Part shown: positions 46,477 to 55,111 of the stretch, piece after piece
Numbering within the stretch: position 1 is the first letter of the stretch
Layout: the number at the start of each line of letters is the position of its first letter
Source: a virus
Virus record (IMG/VR): IMGVR_UViG_3300036770_004143
Coordinates: 206,076-270,075 of that record
Length of the DNA stretch: 64,000 nucleotides
Direction: 5' to 3' (one strand)
Position numbers and translations under genes: made by a program
The notes under the pieces: generated by a model
The model's database searches: none
Seen by the model: the letters and a program-made list of their open reading frames with translations, nothing else
Told to the model about the DNA's origin: nothing

Positions 46477-47277
46477 TTAAATATACTCAAAAAGTACTTT
46501 TGACTCATTTCTAAGTTTTTTAAGTGCTTTTTCTTTTATTTGACGAACTCTCTCTTTTGTAAGGTTGAATTCGCCACCAATTTCTTCCAATGTTCTCATT
46601 GAACCATTTAATCCAAAATAATCTTCAATAATCACTTTTTCCCTGGTATCTAACAAACAAAGAATATTAAGAAGTTTTTCCCTCAATATTTGTTTTGTAC
46701 TAAATACATCCTCTGGGTTGTCAGCATTCTCATTCTTAATGAGGTTTAGTAATGTATCCCCATCCTCATTTAAAGTTGAATCTAGGTCAATTGTGTGTGG
46801 TAGATTATTAAATTTTGCTGGTGTTGTATTGTCAAATTCATGCAAGAATTTCTTAATCTTATGATATTCTTGAACAATGTTAACAGGTAACCTAATTGTC
46901 CTTGCATTATCATTCAAACTCTCAATAATAGCCTGTTTAATCCACCACACGCCATATGATATGAACCTCAAATTCTTTGACCAATCAAACTTGTCAATAG
47001 CCTTTAGTAAACCATAATTACCCTCTGCAATTAAATCAGGTAAATCCAAACCTTGGTTTTGGTATTGCTTACAAACACTAATAACAAATCTTAAATTACC
47101 TTCAACCAATTCTTTCTTAACCTTATTCTTTTCAAATTGAGTCACATCTGGATTTAACATAATCTTTGCCAACTCCCTCTCCTTTTCAATAGTCATAACT
47201 TTCAACTTCCTTACATCTTTTAAATATGAAGAAATTTCACTCTGATTAATCATTAATGTGTTTTTCTGTCCTTTCAT
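46477..47277 (-). CDS. RNA polymerase sigma-70-family factor
   Basis: The 266-residue protein has region 2 (GNLRFVISVCKQYQNQGLDL to RFISYGVWWIKQAIIE, with the core-binding and -10 recognition helices) and region 4 (TLEEIGGEFNLTKERVRQIK, the -35 helix-turn-helix). It has full RpoD/RpoS-type architecture without region 1.1, larger than T4 gp55. It probably directs phage middle or late transcription, possibly from the TATTTAT motifs seen here. MINQSEISSYL is an alternative start. Confidence 0.9.
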   Translation of the reverse strand: MKGQKNTLMINQSEISSYLKDVRKLKVMTIEKERELAKIMLNPDVTQFEKNKVKKELVEGNLRFVISVCKQYQNQGLDLPDLIAEGNYGLLKAIDKFDWSKNLRFISYGVWWIKQAIIESLNDNARTIRLPVNIVQEYHKIKKFLHEFDNTTPAKFNNLPHTIDLDSTLNEDGDTLLNLIKNENADNPEDVFSTKQILREKLLNILCLLDTREKVIIEDYFGLNGSMRTLEEIGGEFNLTKERVRQIKEKALKKLRNESKVLFEYI

Positions 47278-47278
47278 T

Positions 47279-47764
47279 TTAGTTTTGTTTTGAGAAGTTT
47301 TTTAATAATTCTTTTTCCATTGTTGTAAGTGATTCCATACCCCTACTTGAGATTTTCTCCAAAATAGCATCCAAGTTATCCTCTGATGCCCCTTCTGTAG
47401 CTTGTGAAAAAATCTTGGTTAAATTGTCAGTCTTTAATACACCCAAGAATGGTTTTCTTGATTTCTGCAAATCTTTTGGCATATCATCTAATCCTAAGTC
47501 ATTAAAGTTATCCATAGGGAAAAATGCAGCATAAGTATCCCCCAATTCAAGCAATGTAAATCCATAGCATAAATGACCTAAAACACTAGTGAGAAAAGTA
47601 GCCAAATCAAGTGTTTCAACTTCTGATCCAAAAATCATAATTGTGCTGTCACCCACTCTAGTTACAAGTGGTTCTGTATCTGACACCTCTGAAAAATCCT
47701 CAAAAAATGAATCAATATCAAATTTCTTGTTAGCCTGATAAATGGTTAAGTTGTAGTTCTTCAT
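47279..47764 (-). CDS. 161-residue hypothetical protein
   Basis: MKNYNLTIYQANKKFDIDSF opens an acidic soluble protein with FLTSVLGHLCYGFTLLELGD in the middle and a helical end (ILEKISSRGMESLTTMEKEL). It ends 1-2 nt before the sigma factor start and is co-transcribed with it. An anti-sigma or co-activator role is conceivable from position only. Confidence 0.7.
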   Translation of the reverse strand: MKNYNLTIYQANKKFDIDSFFEDFSEVSDTEPLVTRVGDSTIMIFGSEVETLDLATFLTSVLGHLCYGFTLLELGDTYAAFFPMDNFNDLGLDDMPKDLQKSRKPFLGVLKTDNLTKIFSQATEGASEDNLDAILEKISSRGMESLTTMEKELLKNFSKQN

Positions 47765-47797
47765 TCCTTTTTTTTTGCAAAGATAAGGTGTTTTTGG

Positions 47798-50116
47798 TTA
47801 AATCAAAACTTTTGACACATTATTTTTCTTTTCAACAATTATTTTTGATTCACCCCAATTACTAATTAAAGGGTTGTGCGAAATTAACAATATTTTCTCA
47901 AAATAACTCTTTAATCTGATAAAAAATTCTCCCATCATATCTAAACTTTCATTTGATACTTTCCCAAATACCTCATCTGCAACCCAGATATTTGGTTTTG
48001 GTAATGAGCAAACCTTGCTTAAAACTGCTCTCAATGCCAATGATGCAACTGTTTTCTCATACCCAGATCCTGTTGTCATTAGTTTTTCAACACCTGTATT
48101 ATTATCAATCATAATAAATTCAACCTCATTCTTATCATTAACTCTAACATCAAGGGTAAAATAACACACATCCAATAATAACCTTTGTAATTCAGAATTG
48201 ATAACTGGTAGCATTGTTTTCATAATCATTTTTGAAATGCCATTTTTACCAAATAAATCCAGATAAATCTTATACTTCTTCTCTTCCTCTTGTTCCTTAT
48301 ATATGGTATCAATAATGGTTATATTCTTATCCCTCTTATCTTGATAATTTGAAATCTTAATTTCAATCCCATTGATTTCTTTTGCTAATTTATTCTTCTC
48401 ATATGTTAATTCATCAATCTTACTATTAGCCTTTATGATTAAAGCATCAATTTGATTATTCTTCTTAATCTTCTCCTGAACCTCCAAATAATTTTTCATC
48501 TTACTTTCCAACTGGGATAATTTTAACATATTACCCTCCAAAGATAACTGATGTTTCTTAATTACCAATTTATTTTTCTCATAATTATCAAATTCTTTCT
48601 TTAACTTGTTAAGTTCTTCATTTTTAAGTTCAAGTTCAATTACCTTATCTGATATAATTTTGTAATTATTCTTATGTTCCTCCAATGATTCAACTTTTGC
48701 TTTTGTAAATTCTGCATCAATTAAGTTTAACCCACAATGTTCACATTGAATACCGTTACCATAAGTCTGTATTAATTTGGTGATTTCATCCACCTTCGAT
48801 TTTGCAAGTTGCTTTTCCAGTTTAGTTTCCATAATCTCCTCCTTCAAACTATCATGCTCATCTTCCTCATAAAATGTTGATGGTTTATCATTTGATATAG
48901 TATCAATCATTTCATTTAATTTGGCATTATTTGTATTTAATGCAATAATGTCCTTCTCTAATGATTCCTGGTTTACAATCAAAAGTTCCTTATCAATATC
49001 AGAATGTTTTGAAGTATATAATTCATTTTTATACTGATTACCTTTAGCCAATCTTTCATCATAATCTTTTATTTCAATGTTTAACTTATCAAGATTTATT
49101 TTTAATTCATTCACCTCTTCAATCAATCCCAAATTTTCTGATTTTAGTTTCTCAACATTATACACATTTGAGAACATCCTTTTTGAAAACTCTTGATAAA
49201 CTTCTTTACCAAGATCCTCCTTCTTTTTCAAATGTTCTAACCCCAAGAAACGACCCAATAACTGACCCCTTGCTGTGGGTTTTGATTCCAACAAATCTTC
49301 AAGATTGTTTCCAGTTGTTAAAATGGTGGCCAAGAAGTCATCCATATTCCCAATAGTATTCTTGATAAAGATTTCTGTTTCCCTTCTTTGTTCACCCTTT
49401 AAGTTCTGTAATTCCCCATTCTTTAACTTCTTATCAAATGATAGTTCTGTTTTAACCTTCCATTCCCCACTCTTACTCATCTTCCTTTCCATATTCCTGG
49501 ATATAACATATTCCTCACCATCAATGATAATATATCCAGTAACTGAAACCTGATCCTTACTTGTGAACTTGTTAAATATATCCTCTGCCTTGCTACTCTT
49601 GGTTGTGGTATTGAAAAACAAGAATAATAATAAATCAATTGTTAAGGTGGTCTTACCCCCAGTATTCTGTGGAGTTGATTCAACAATGGTAATACCATTT
49701 AACTTGTCAAAATCCAATTCTTGATTTTCACCAAATGAAAGAAAATTGCTAAAATTAATCTTTTTGATATACCACTTATTAAATTGTGTTGGTTCTTGGT
49801 TTTCTAAAACCAATTTATTCTCAACAGCCTTATTAATATCCATGATTTTATCATACAACTCACCATTACCATTTGTTTCAAGCAAATTCTTAATAAGGTT
49901 ATTCTGATAATTCACATCCATTATGTTTGATGAAACATCCACAGATTGTAATACCTTATCCTCATATTTAACTTTTGTGATAACATTAACACTTGATGTG
50001 CCATACTTTTTTGAAAAATATTGACGAACATCTTTAATTTTCTCTTGGGTGATATTTTCAGGATAATCCTCCCATATAACCCTTATGTTTGGATTCCTCC
50101 ATACCTTTTCACTCAT
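47798..50116 (-). CDS. 46: gp46-like recombination endonuclease subunit (Rad50/SbcC-type SMC ATPase)
   Basis: The start at MSEKVWRNPNIRVIWEDYPE (50116) lies 1 nt after the upstream stop. The 772-residue protein has an extra N-terminal region of about 110 residues, then FSNFLSFGENQELDF, a variant Walker A (TPQNTGGKTT), long coiled coils around a zinc hook CEHCG, and the C-terminal signature TTGSGYEKTVASLAL, Walker B WVADEVFG and switch ISHNP. With gp47 it processes DNA ends for recombination-dependent replication. T4 gp46 is about 560 residues. Confidence 0.92.
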   Translation of the reverse strand: MSEKVWRNPNIRVIWEDYPENITQEKIKDVRQYFSKKYGTSSVNVITKVKYEDKVLQSVDVSSNIMDVNYQNNLIKNLLETNGNGELYDKIMDINKAVENKLVLENQEPTQFNKWYIKKINFSNFLSFGENQELDFDKLNGITIVESTPQNTGGKTTLTIDLLLFLFFNTTTKSSKAEDIFNKFTSKDQVSVTGYIIIDGEEYVISRNMERKMSKSGEWKVKTELSFDKKLKNGELQNLKGEQRRETEIFIKNTIGNMDDFLATILTTGNNLEDLLESKPTARGQLLGRFLGLEHLKKKEDLGKEVYQEFSKRMFSNVYNVEKLKSENLGLIEEVNELKINLDKLNIEIKDYDERLAKGNQYKNELYTSKHSDIDKELLIVNQESLEKDIIALNTNNAKLNEMIDTISNDKPSTFYEEDEHDSLKEEIMETKLEKQLAKSKVDEITKLIQTYGNGIQCEHCGLNLIDAEFTKAKVESLEEHKNNYKIISDKVIELELKNEELNKLKKEFDNYEKNKLVIKKHQLSLEGNMLKLSQLESKMKNYLEVQEKIKKNNQIDALIIKANSKIDELTYEKNKLAKEINGIEIKISNYQDKRDKNITIIDTIYKEQEEEKKYKIYLDLFGKNGISKMIMKTMLPVINSELQRLLLDVCYFTLDVRVNDKNEVEFIMIDNNTGVEKLMTTGSGYEKTVASLALRAVLSKVCSLPKPNIWVADEVFGKVSNESLDMMGEFFIRLKSYFEKILLISHNPLISNWGESKIIVEKKNNVSKVLI

Positions 50117-50117
50117 A

Positions 50118-50456
50118 CTAATTTGATTTGTTTTCATATGATTCAATAATGGCGTTTATTGCCCAAACAATGCCAGATGATAAAATACCATCAAAAAACC
50201 AAGAGGCTTCATAGCATAATCCAAAATAAGTCATAGTTGGGGAATATATGAAAAACCCCAAGAAAAATCCACCCCAAGTGCTAAAACACATTGGACAAGA
50301 TATAATCCCATAAAGGAACTTGAAGATGGGGGATATGATTAACCAATCCCTTTTCCCCACATTGTTTATAAAATCTCTTAATCCAGAGAATATTGATCCA
50401 TAAACCATTATGTTCATAAGACCATAACTTGCAAAAGCCCAAATAAAAATATCCAT
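50118..50456 (-). CDS. Phage membrane protein with CPMC motif
   Basis: The start was set at MDIFIWAFASYGLMNIMVYG (50456). The 112-residue protein has several hydrophobic helices and the stretch FKFLYGIISCPMCFSTWGGF, matching a recurrent membrane family (DUF1360-like) of T4-type phages. Between gp46 and gp47 genes. Confidence 0.75.
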   Translation of the reverse strand: MDIFIWAFASYGLMNIMVYGSIFSGLRDFINNVGKRDWLIISPIFKFLYGIISCPMCFSTWGGFFLGFFIYSPTMTYFGLCYEASWFFDGILSSGIVWAINAIIESYENKSN

Positions 50457-50457
50457 A

Positions 50458-51030
50458 TTATCTAATTTTAATGTTTGATGTTCTATGAAATCTAGTAGGT
50501 TGTGCTGACATTTCAGCAACTAATCTACGGTAGTCTTCTATAATTTTGTTTTTATTTCTCAATTCATCACTGACAGCATTTAATGTCATCTTGACATCAT
50601 TCAACTCATTCTGCAATTCCTCATTATCCCCAGGTACTTCCTTGATAACATACACTTCTTTTACAATTGGAACTTCCCTAATAACCTCAACTTCCTTTAC
50701 CTCAACCCTAACACCACCAGTCTGGACTTCCTTAATTATTTCTTTGTATATGGGAACTTCCTTAATAACCTCCACAATCTTCTCTACCACCCTATCAACA
50801 GGAACTTCAACAATCTTTTCCACTTCAACAATCTTTTCTACCTCCTTAATCACTTCAACTGTGTTGGTTTGTAGATTTGAATCCTCCCCCAACATTCCAT
50901 ATTTCTCAACATAGAACCCTGATTTTAAACATTTTGAAGTGAATTCATCAATGTCAGAGATATTGTTCTTTTCACAATATCTTATAATGTCAATAAAAAA
51001 GACATCATCGGTAATTATTTGTGTTTTCAT
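50458..51030 (-). CDS. Val/Glu-repeat coiled protein
   Basis: The 190-residue protein has an ordered N terminus (MKTQIITDDVFFIDIIRYCE) and a central run of EV-repeats (VEKIVEVEKIVEVPVDRVVE; about 60-135), followed by a C-terminal coiled coil. Repeats of this kind are common in phage and bacterial surface or scaffold proteins. Function unknown. Confidence 0.7.
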   Translation of the reverse strand: MKTQIITDDVFFIDIIRYCEKNNISDIDEFTSKCLKSGFYVEKYGMLGEDSNLQTNTVEVIKEVEKIVEVEKIVEVPVDRVVEKIVEVIKEVPIYKEIIKEVQTGGVRVEVKEVEVIREVPIVKEVYVIKEVPGDNEELQNELNDVKMTLNAVSDELRNKNKIIEDYRRLVAEMSAQPTRFHRTSNIKIR

Positions 51031-51035
51031 TTGTT

Positions 51036-51821
51036 TTATTTATTTGTTAAAATTTCATTATCATTTTTAATATCATCATATGAAGTTATTTTAAAACTTA
51101 AATAAGGGGTGGGGTTATGCAAATCCACAAACTGATAATCATCCTTATCAATCTCATAAATTCCATAACCATGATTTGATATACTCTCCCCAAAGTTCTG
51201 TTGAATCAGGTCGCCAATCATGACCGCTGACTTATTTCCTGGTATATCAAAAATGGCTCTCTTGTGTATATCACCACAGAAAACAATATCACAACCAGCA
51301 AAAATATTTGAATCAAATCCATCCTCTATGGTATGTCCAACATCTGTCTTCAAGCCCTTAATTGCCCCGTGGAATAAACCTATATTGATTGACCCCTCAC
51401 TCTTCTTTGGGATGTCTGGGGGGATGTTATGTTGCATTAGCGAATAAACACACCAATTTACATTCTCATCAACATACACCCCCCGTTCCTTTAAGTAACT
51501 AATTTTTGGATTTTTTATTGAATCTACAATAGGTGTAATAGCATCTAATCTATCCATATTTGTTTCCAAGAAATCATGATTGCCAATTATAACAATGGTC
51601 TTACTAATCTTTGCGCATTCCTCAAGAACCCAAGCAATAAATTCCACAAGTTCAGGTGTCATCTGGTTCTTGCTATGCACCAAATCTCCTGTGAAAACAA
51701 TTCTATCTGGTTTTAGTTCAACCCACTGTGCAAATGCTTCAGATAATATTTCCCTAAACAAATCATGATCCTTATATAATCGTATATGCAAATCAGAGAA
51801 ATGAACAATTTTATTTATCAT
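51036..51821 (-). CDS. 47: gp47-like recombination endonuclease subunit (Mre11/SbcD-type)
   Basis: The start was set at MINKIVHFSDLHIRLYKDHD (51821). The 261-residue protein has the metallophosphoesterase motifs of Mre11/SbcD: FSDLHIR (8-14), FTGDLVHSK, IIGNHDFLE, LFHGAIKG, FCGDIHKRA. It forms the nuclease of the gp46/47 complex. It is shorter than T4 gp47 (339). Confidence 0.92.
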   Translation of the reverse strand: MINKIVHFSDLHIRLYKDHDLFREILSEAFAQWVELKPDRIVFTGDLVHSKNQMTPELVEFIAWVLEECAKISKTIVIIGNHDFLETNMDRLDAITPIVDSIKNPKISYLKERGVYVDENVNWCVYSLMQHNIPPDIPKKSEGSINIGLFHGAIKGLKTDVGHTIEDGFDSNIFAGCDIVFCGDIHKRAIFDIPGNKSAVMIGDLIQQNFGESISNHGYGIYEIDKDDYQFVDLHNPTPYLSFKITSYDDIKNDNEILTNK

Positions 51822-51869
51822 ATTATTTTTTTTATAAGTATAGATAAATAAAATCATTCTATCAATATG

Positions 51870-52670
51870 TTACCACACTTTAATTCTGCTAAAATACCCA
51901 AATAAAGGATCATTATCTGATTTTTTGAATGTTGCAGTAGCAGTAATTTCCTCACCAAGTCCAATAAGACTACCTACATTGCCATAGGCCTTCCATTTAC
52001 CTTCAATATTCTCAATCAATAATTTATATTTAACTGAATGATTATAAGAATCAACAATACCTTTGCAGGAAAGAACTCTAAATACACCCTTAAATCTCCC
52101 TACAACAACCTCATTTGCAACTAATTCTAATTGTCTTCTTCTTTCTGCTAACACTTTGACAAATTCTATCTGTTTTTCTGAAATTTTACCTGAACTATAG
52201 AACTTACTTGCAATCTCTCTAATTTTATTATCATTAACAGATAATGTCTCCTCCAAATTTTCATTAGCAGCCAATATATTGGCTATTTGAATTTGCTTCA
52301 ACCTTCTCTTACGTTGAATCATTGTTTGTTTGGTAATACCTTGAACATCAAATGTATATTTCATAATGTTGTTGGTACAGTCAAACCCAACATAAATCAA
52401 ATCTGATGTTTCTTTATCCAAGAAGAATGAACCCCTCTTTATGCTGTGATTACAGCAAGAACATTTATTACCCTCTGGATTAAAATTACCCATCCACTCT
52501 TTTGGATTATCCACACCAATCTTGTCAAAATCAACCTCAAACTCTGTTTCAGTAACATAACCATCTACAGCATCTGGCACTCTAAATGAAGTGTAATACC
52601 CCACATAAGTGAAGTTTTCAGGCTTAATTCCTTGTCCTACATATTTGAATTGATTGGTGGTGGTTGTCAT
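51870..52670 (-). CDS. Phage protein with zinc-binding motif, possible nucleic-acid binder
   Basis: The 266-residue protein has NPEGNKCSCCNHSIKRGSFF with a CxxC zinc-binding pair, then a basic helical part (QRKRRLKQIQIANIL) and a C-terminal beta-rich domain (YKLLIENIEGKWKAYGNVGS) that looks OB-like. It lies in the replication/recombination module. A DNA-binding accessory role is an inference. Confidence 0.7.
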   Translation of the reverse strand: MTTTTNQFKYVGQGIKPENFTYVGYYTSFRVPDAVDGYVTETEFEVDFDKIGVDNPKEWMGNFNPEGNKCSCCNHSIKRGSFFLDKETSDLIYVGFDCTNNIMKYTFDVQGITKQTMIQRKRRLKQIQIANILAANENLEETLSVNDNKIREIASKFYSSGKISEKQIEFVKVLAERRRQLELVANEVVVGRFKGVFRVLSCKGIVDSYNHSVKYKLLIENIEGKWKAYGNVGSLIGLGEEITATATFKKSDNDPLFGYFSRIKVW

Positions 52671-52746
52671 GTTGTTTTGTTTTTATTGGATTGCAAATAT
52701 AAGAACTATATTGTAATAAAACAAACTTCTGTGAAAATATTTCTAA

Positions 52747-53571
52747 CTATATTTCCAAATCAAAAACAATATCACTAAATTCTTTTGGCACACGGTATTC
52801 AACAAACCCCCCATCTTTCTTCAAGTGACAAACAATGCAACCATATAACTTAATTGCCCCATATTTTGATTGTGAGAGCATTTTAAGTAATAACCTACCA
52901 TAGAGTGGCAACTGGATATAATAATGCTCCAAGGCTGTGCTATTGTAGTTTTCAAAGGGTTTAAACATCTTCTCCGTGAAGTCATTTGTTTGAAAACTTT
53001 TATCCTTATTTGTTTTCCAGTCTGTGATAATAATACCAAAATCAGATTTATCTTTATTGGGTATTAACCACACCTTATCTGGTTGGCCAACATACCCAAG
53101 TTCAGGGTCTCCAAGAACCATTTCTGTATCAAGAAGAACTGCACCTCTTTCCTTCATAAGATTTAAATACTGAACACCTGATTGAATCATTCTCTCTGAT
53201 ACAATCTTTTGTGACATATCACATTCAAAAATTGGTTCTCTAACATCCTTGTAATCACCATAAGATTCAATTAACTTCTTTTCCAAGAAATAATGAACTC
53301 TTGAACCCAAGTTTGCTGCATAGTTTGCAGAATCACTCCATTCCTTTAAAAAAGCATTTGCCTTCTTTTCATCCCCCTTTGCTTTTCTATATGCAATCTC
53401 CTCACCTGGAAATTCCTTATAATATTTTTTAATTATTTTTGAAACAGATGGATAATCACTTCTCCCATTCATGTGGTATATATGATCCTCCTCAATAAAA
53501 CTTAAATTTAATTCTTTCTGTCTTTCACTAATGATATTCCTAATATCTTTTGCAATTTCTTCCAAATTCAT
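52747..53571 (-). CDS. PD-(D/E)XK nuclease
   Basis: The start was set at MLKSSKMNLEEIAKDIRNII (53571), 1 nt after the primase stop. The 274-residue protein has YPSVSKIIKK, GSRVHYFLEKKL, GYVGQPDKVWLI and IITDWKTNK, the RecB/Cas4-type catalytic layout (His, Asp, DxK). It is a lone nuclease domain without helicase, likely for DNA-end resection or host-DNA degradation. Confidence 0.85.
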   Translation of the reverse strand: MNLEEIAKDIRNIISERQKELNLSFIEEDHIYHMNGRSDYPSVSKIIKKYYKEFPGEEIAYRKAKGDEKKANAFLKEWSDSANYAANLGSRVHYFLEKKLIESYGDYKDVREPIFECDMSQKIVSERMIQSGVQYLNLMKERGAVLLDTEMVLGDPELGYVGQPDKVWLIPNKDKSDFGIIITDWKTNKDKSFQTNDFTEKMFKPFENYNSTALEHYYIQLPLYGRLLLKMLSQSKYGAIKLYGCIVCHLKKDGGFVEYRVPKEFSDIVFDLEI

Positions 53572-53572
53572 T

Positions 53573-54481
53573 TTACTTGATTTTAACATAATATTTATCA
53601 ATCTCCCCCCTCAACTCACAAACATCTTTATCATAAGGAAGTTTGACCATCTTAATCCTATCATATAGTTTGCCGCCATTTAACTCATTATACAACTTTA
53701 AAGCATCCTTATATGCATCACCATCTAAACAAATGATAATATCTTTCTCTGCCTTATCATACAACAAGTTAAACAACTTACTGCTAAGATGCTTACCAAG
53801 TAGGGGAATTGGGTTTGGTAAAAATATACTATCAAATACCCCTTCTGTCAAATATATATCCTGTGACCAATCAATTAAATGTTCATTGAAAATAATCTCC
53901 TCCTTTGGGGCTGTGGCATTCTTATACTTAATCTTCCTCTTAACCCAACTTCTACCCAAAAAATAATTTAATTGATGATTTGCATCATAAGATGGAATAA
54001 TCACCCTATATGCAAAATCACCCTTTACAGTATAACCCATATTATACCTACGTATCATATCATCTGTAATACCCCTACTAATGAGATAATTATATGCTTC
54101 ATTCCTTGGAATATGAAGTGGGTTTGATTCCTCAAACGTAACAAAACCCTCTGGCAATCTTAACTTGGGGTAGAATACATCATTAACCTTTAACTCATCA
54201 GGTTTAATTAAATCATATAACTTCTTTTGTTTCTTTGTGCCAAAAACATCAAATAACTTACCAAGAGGTCCATGTGTTTTATCATTCTCATCACCACAAC
54301 TCCAACAATGATATAAGTGCTTGGTTAGTGATATCTCAAAATTTCCCTTGTTTTGCCCCTCATCACAAGCAGGGCAATTATATAAATATTGGTGCTTTGA
54401 TTCATATGACCTAATTGGGTTTCCAATCACATCACTAATCAAATCCAATATTACTTCAATTTCTTTATCTTGATTTTCCAT
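53573..54481 (-). CDS. DnaG-type primase (gp61-like)
   Basis: The 302-residue protein has an N-terminal CHC2-type zinc finger (YNCPACDEGQ..YHCWSCGDEN) and a Toprim domain (YLTEGVFDSIFLPNPIPLLG..IICLDGDAYKDALKLY) with the Glu and DxD residues for metal. T4 gp61 is a similarly sized primase that works with gp41 helicase, which is not in this window. Confidence 0.9.
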   Translation of the reverse strand: MENQDKEIEVILDLISDVIGNPIRSYESKHQYLYNCPACDEGQNKGNFEISLTKHLYHCWSCGDENDKTHGPLGKLFDVFGTKKQKKLYDLIKPDELKVNDVFYPKLRLPEGFVTFEESNPLHIPRNEAYNYLISRGITDDMIRRYNMGYTVKGDFAYRVIIPSYDANHQLNYFLGRSWVKRKIKYKNATAPKEEIIFNEHLIDWSQDIYLTEGVFDSIFLPNPIPLLGKHLSSKLFNLLYDKAEKDIIICLDGDAYKDALKLYNELNGGKLYDRIKMVKLPYDKDVCELRGEIDKYYVKIK

Positions 54482-54509
54482 TTCGCAAATATATGTAACA
54501 AATTGCGAA

Positions 54510-55109
54510 TTACCAAATATTTTTCATCTTCATATAACCAAGAACTGCTGTGTAAGCATCTGTTTGGTCAAAGTTTTCTTTCTTTAATTTATTATTCTTA
54601 CTATAATGCCACTTAATTTGGGGTTCTTTCTTTGCAACCAATTCCCATATTAAGTTCTTCTTATCCACATTCTTATCATAGCCACCAAATAGAACTTCCT
54701 TACCTTTTTCATTCTTATTTGTAAGTTCAGGATAAGCAAATTTTCTTGCATTATATGTTGATATAAACTCTGGAATAATATTCAACACATCAAACACCTC
54801 TTTACAAACCAATGTGTTGAATCTCATTAAGACTCCAACTGTGTTTACATTATTGGAAGTCAATAATGGCTCTTCAATTATCACCTTTGTGATACCTATA
54901 TTTTTATATTCTTCCAATTTTATCTTGAAAAGATTTGATTTAATAATCAACTCTTCAATCTTACTACTCATTTCTGATTTTGGAATAGGTGACAAATGTG
55001 TCAACTCCAATAAGTGTTCAGAGTTGGTGTCAAATAAAGCAATACCAATTGTCTTTGTTGAAACATCCAAACCCAAAACTTTAGGTGAATTAATATCTAT
55101 TTTATTCAT
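54510..55109 (-). CDS. RuvC-like Holliday junction resolvase
   Basis: The 199-residue protein has the RNase-H-fold motifs GLDVSTKTIGIALFD (catalytic Asp), KVIIEEPLL (Glu) and DQTDAYTAVLG (C-terminal Asp pair). This layout fits RuvC-type resolvases used by phages for packaging and recombination instead of T4 endonuclease VII. Confidence 0.88.
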   Translation of the reverse strand: MNKIDINSPKVLGLDVSTKTIGIALFDTNSEHLLELTHLSPIPKSEMSSKIEELIIKSNLFKIKLEEYKNIGITKVIIEEPLLTSNNVNTVGVLMRFNTLVCKEVFDVLNIIPEFISTYNARKFAYPELTNKNEKGKEVLFGGYDKNVDKKNLIWELVAKKEPQIKWHYSKNNKLKKENFDQTDAYTAVLGYMKMKNIW

Positions 55110-55111
55110 TG

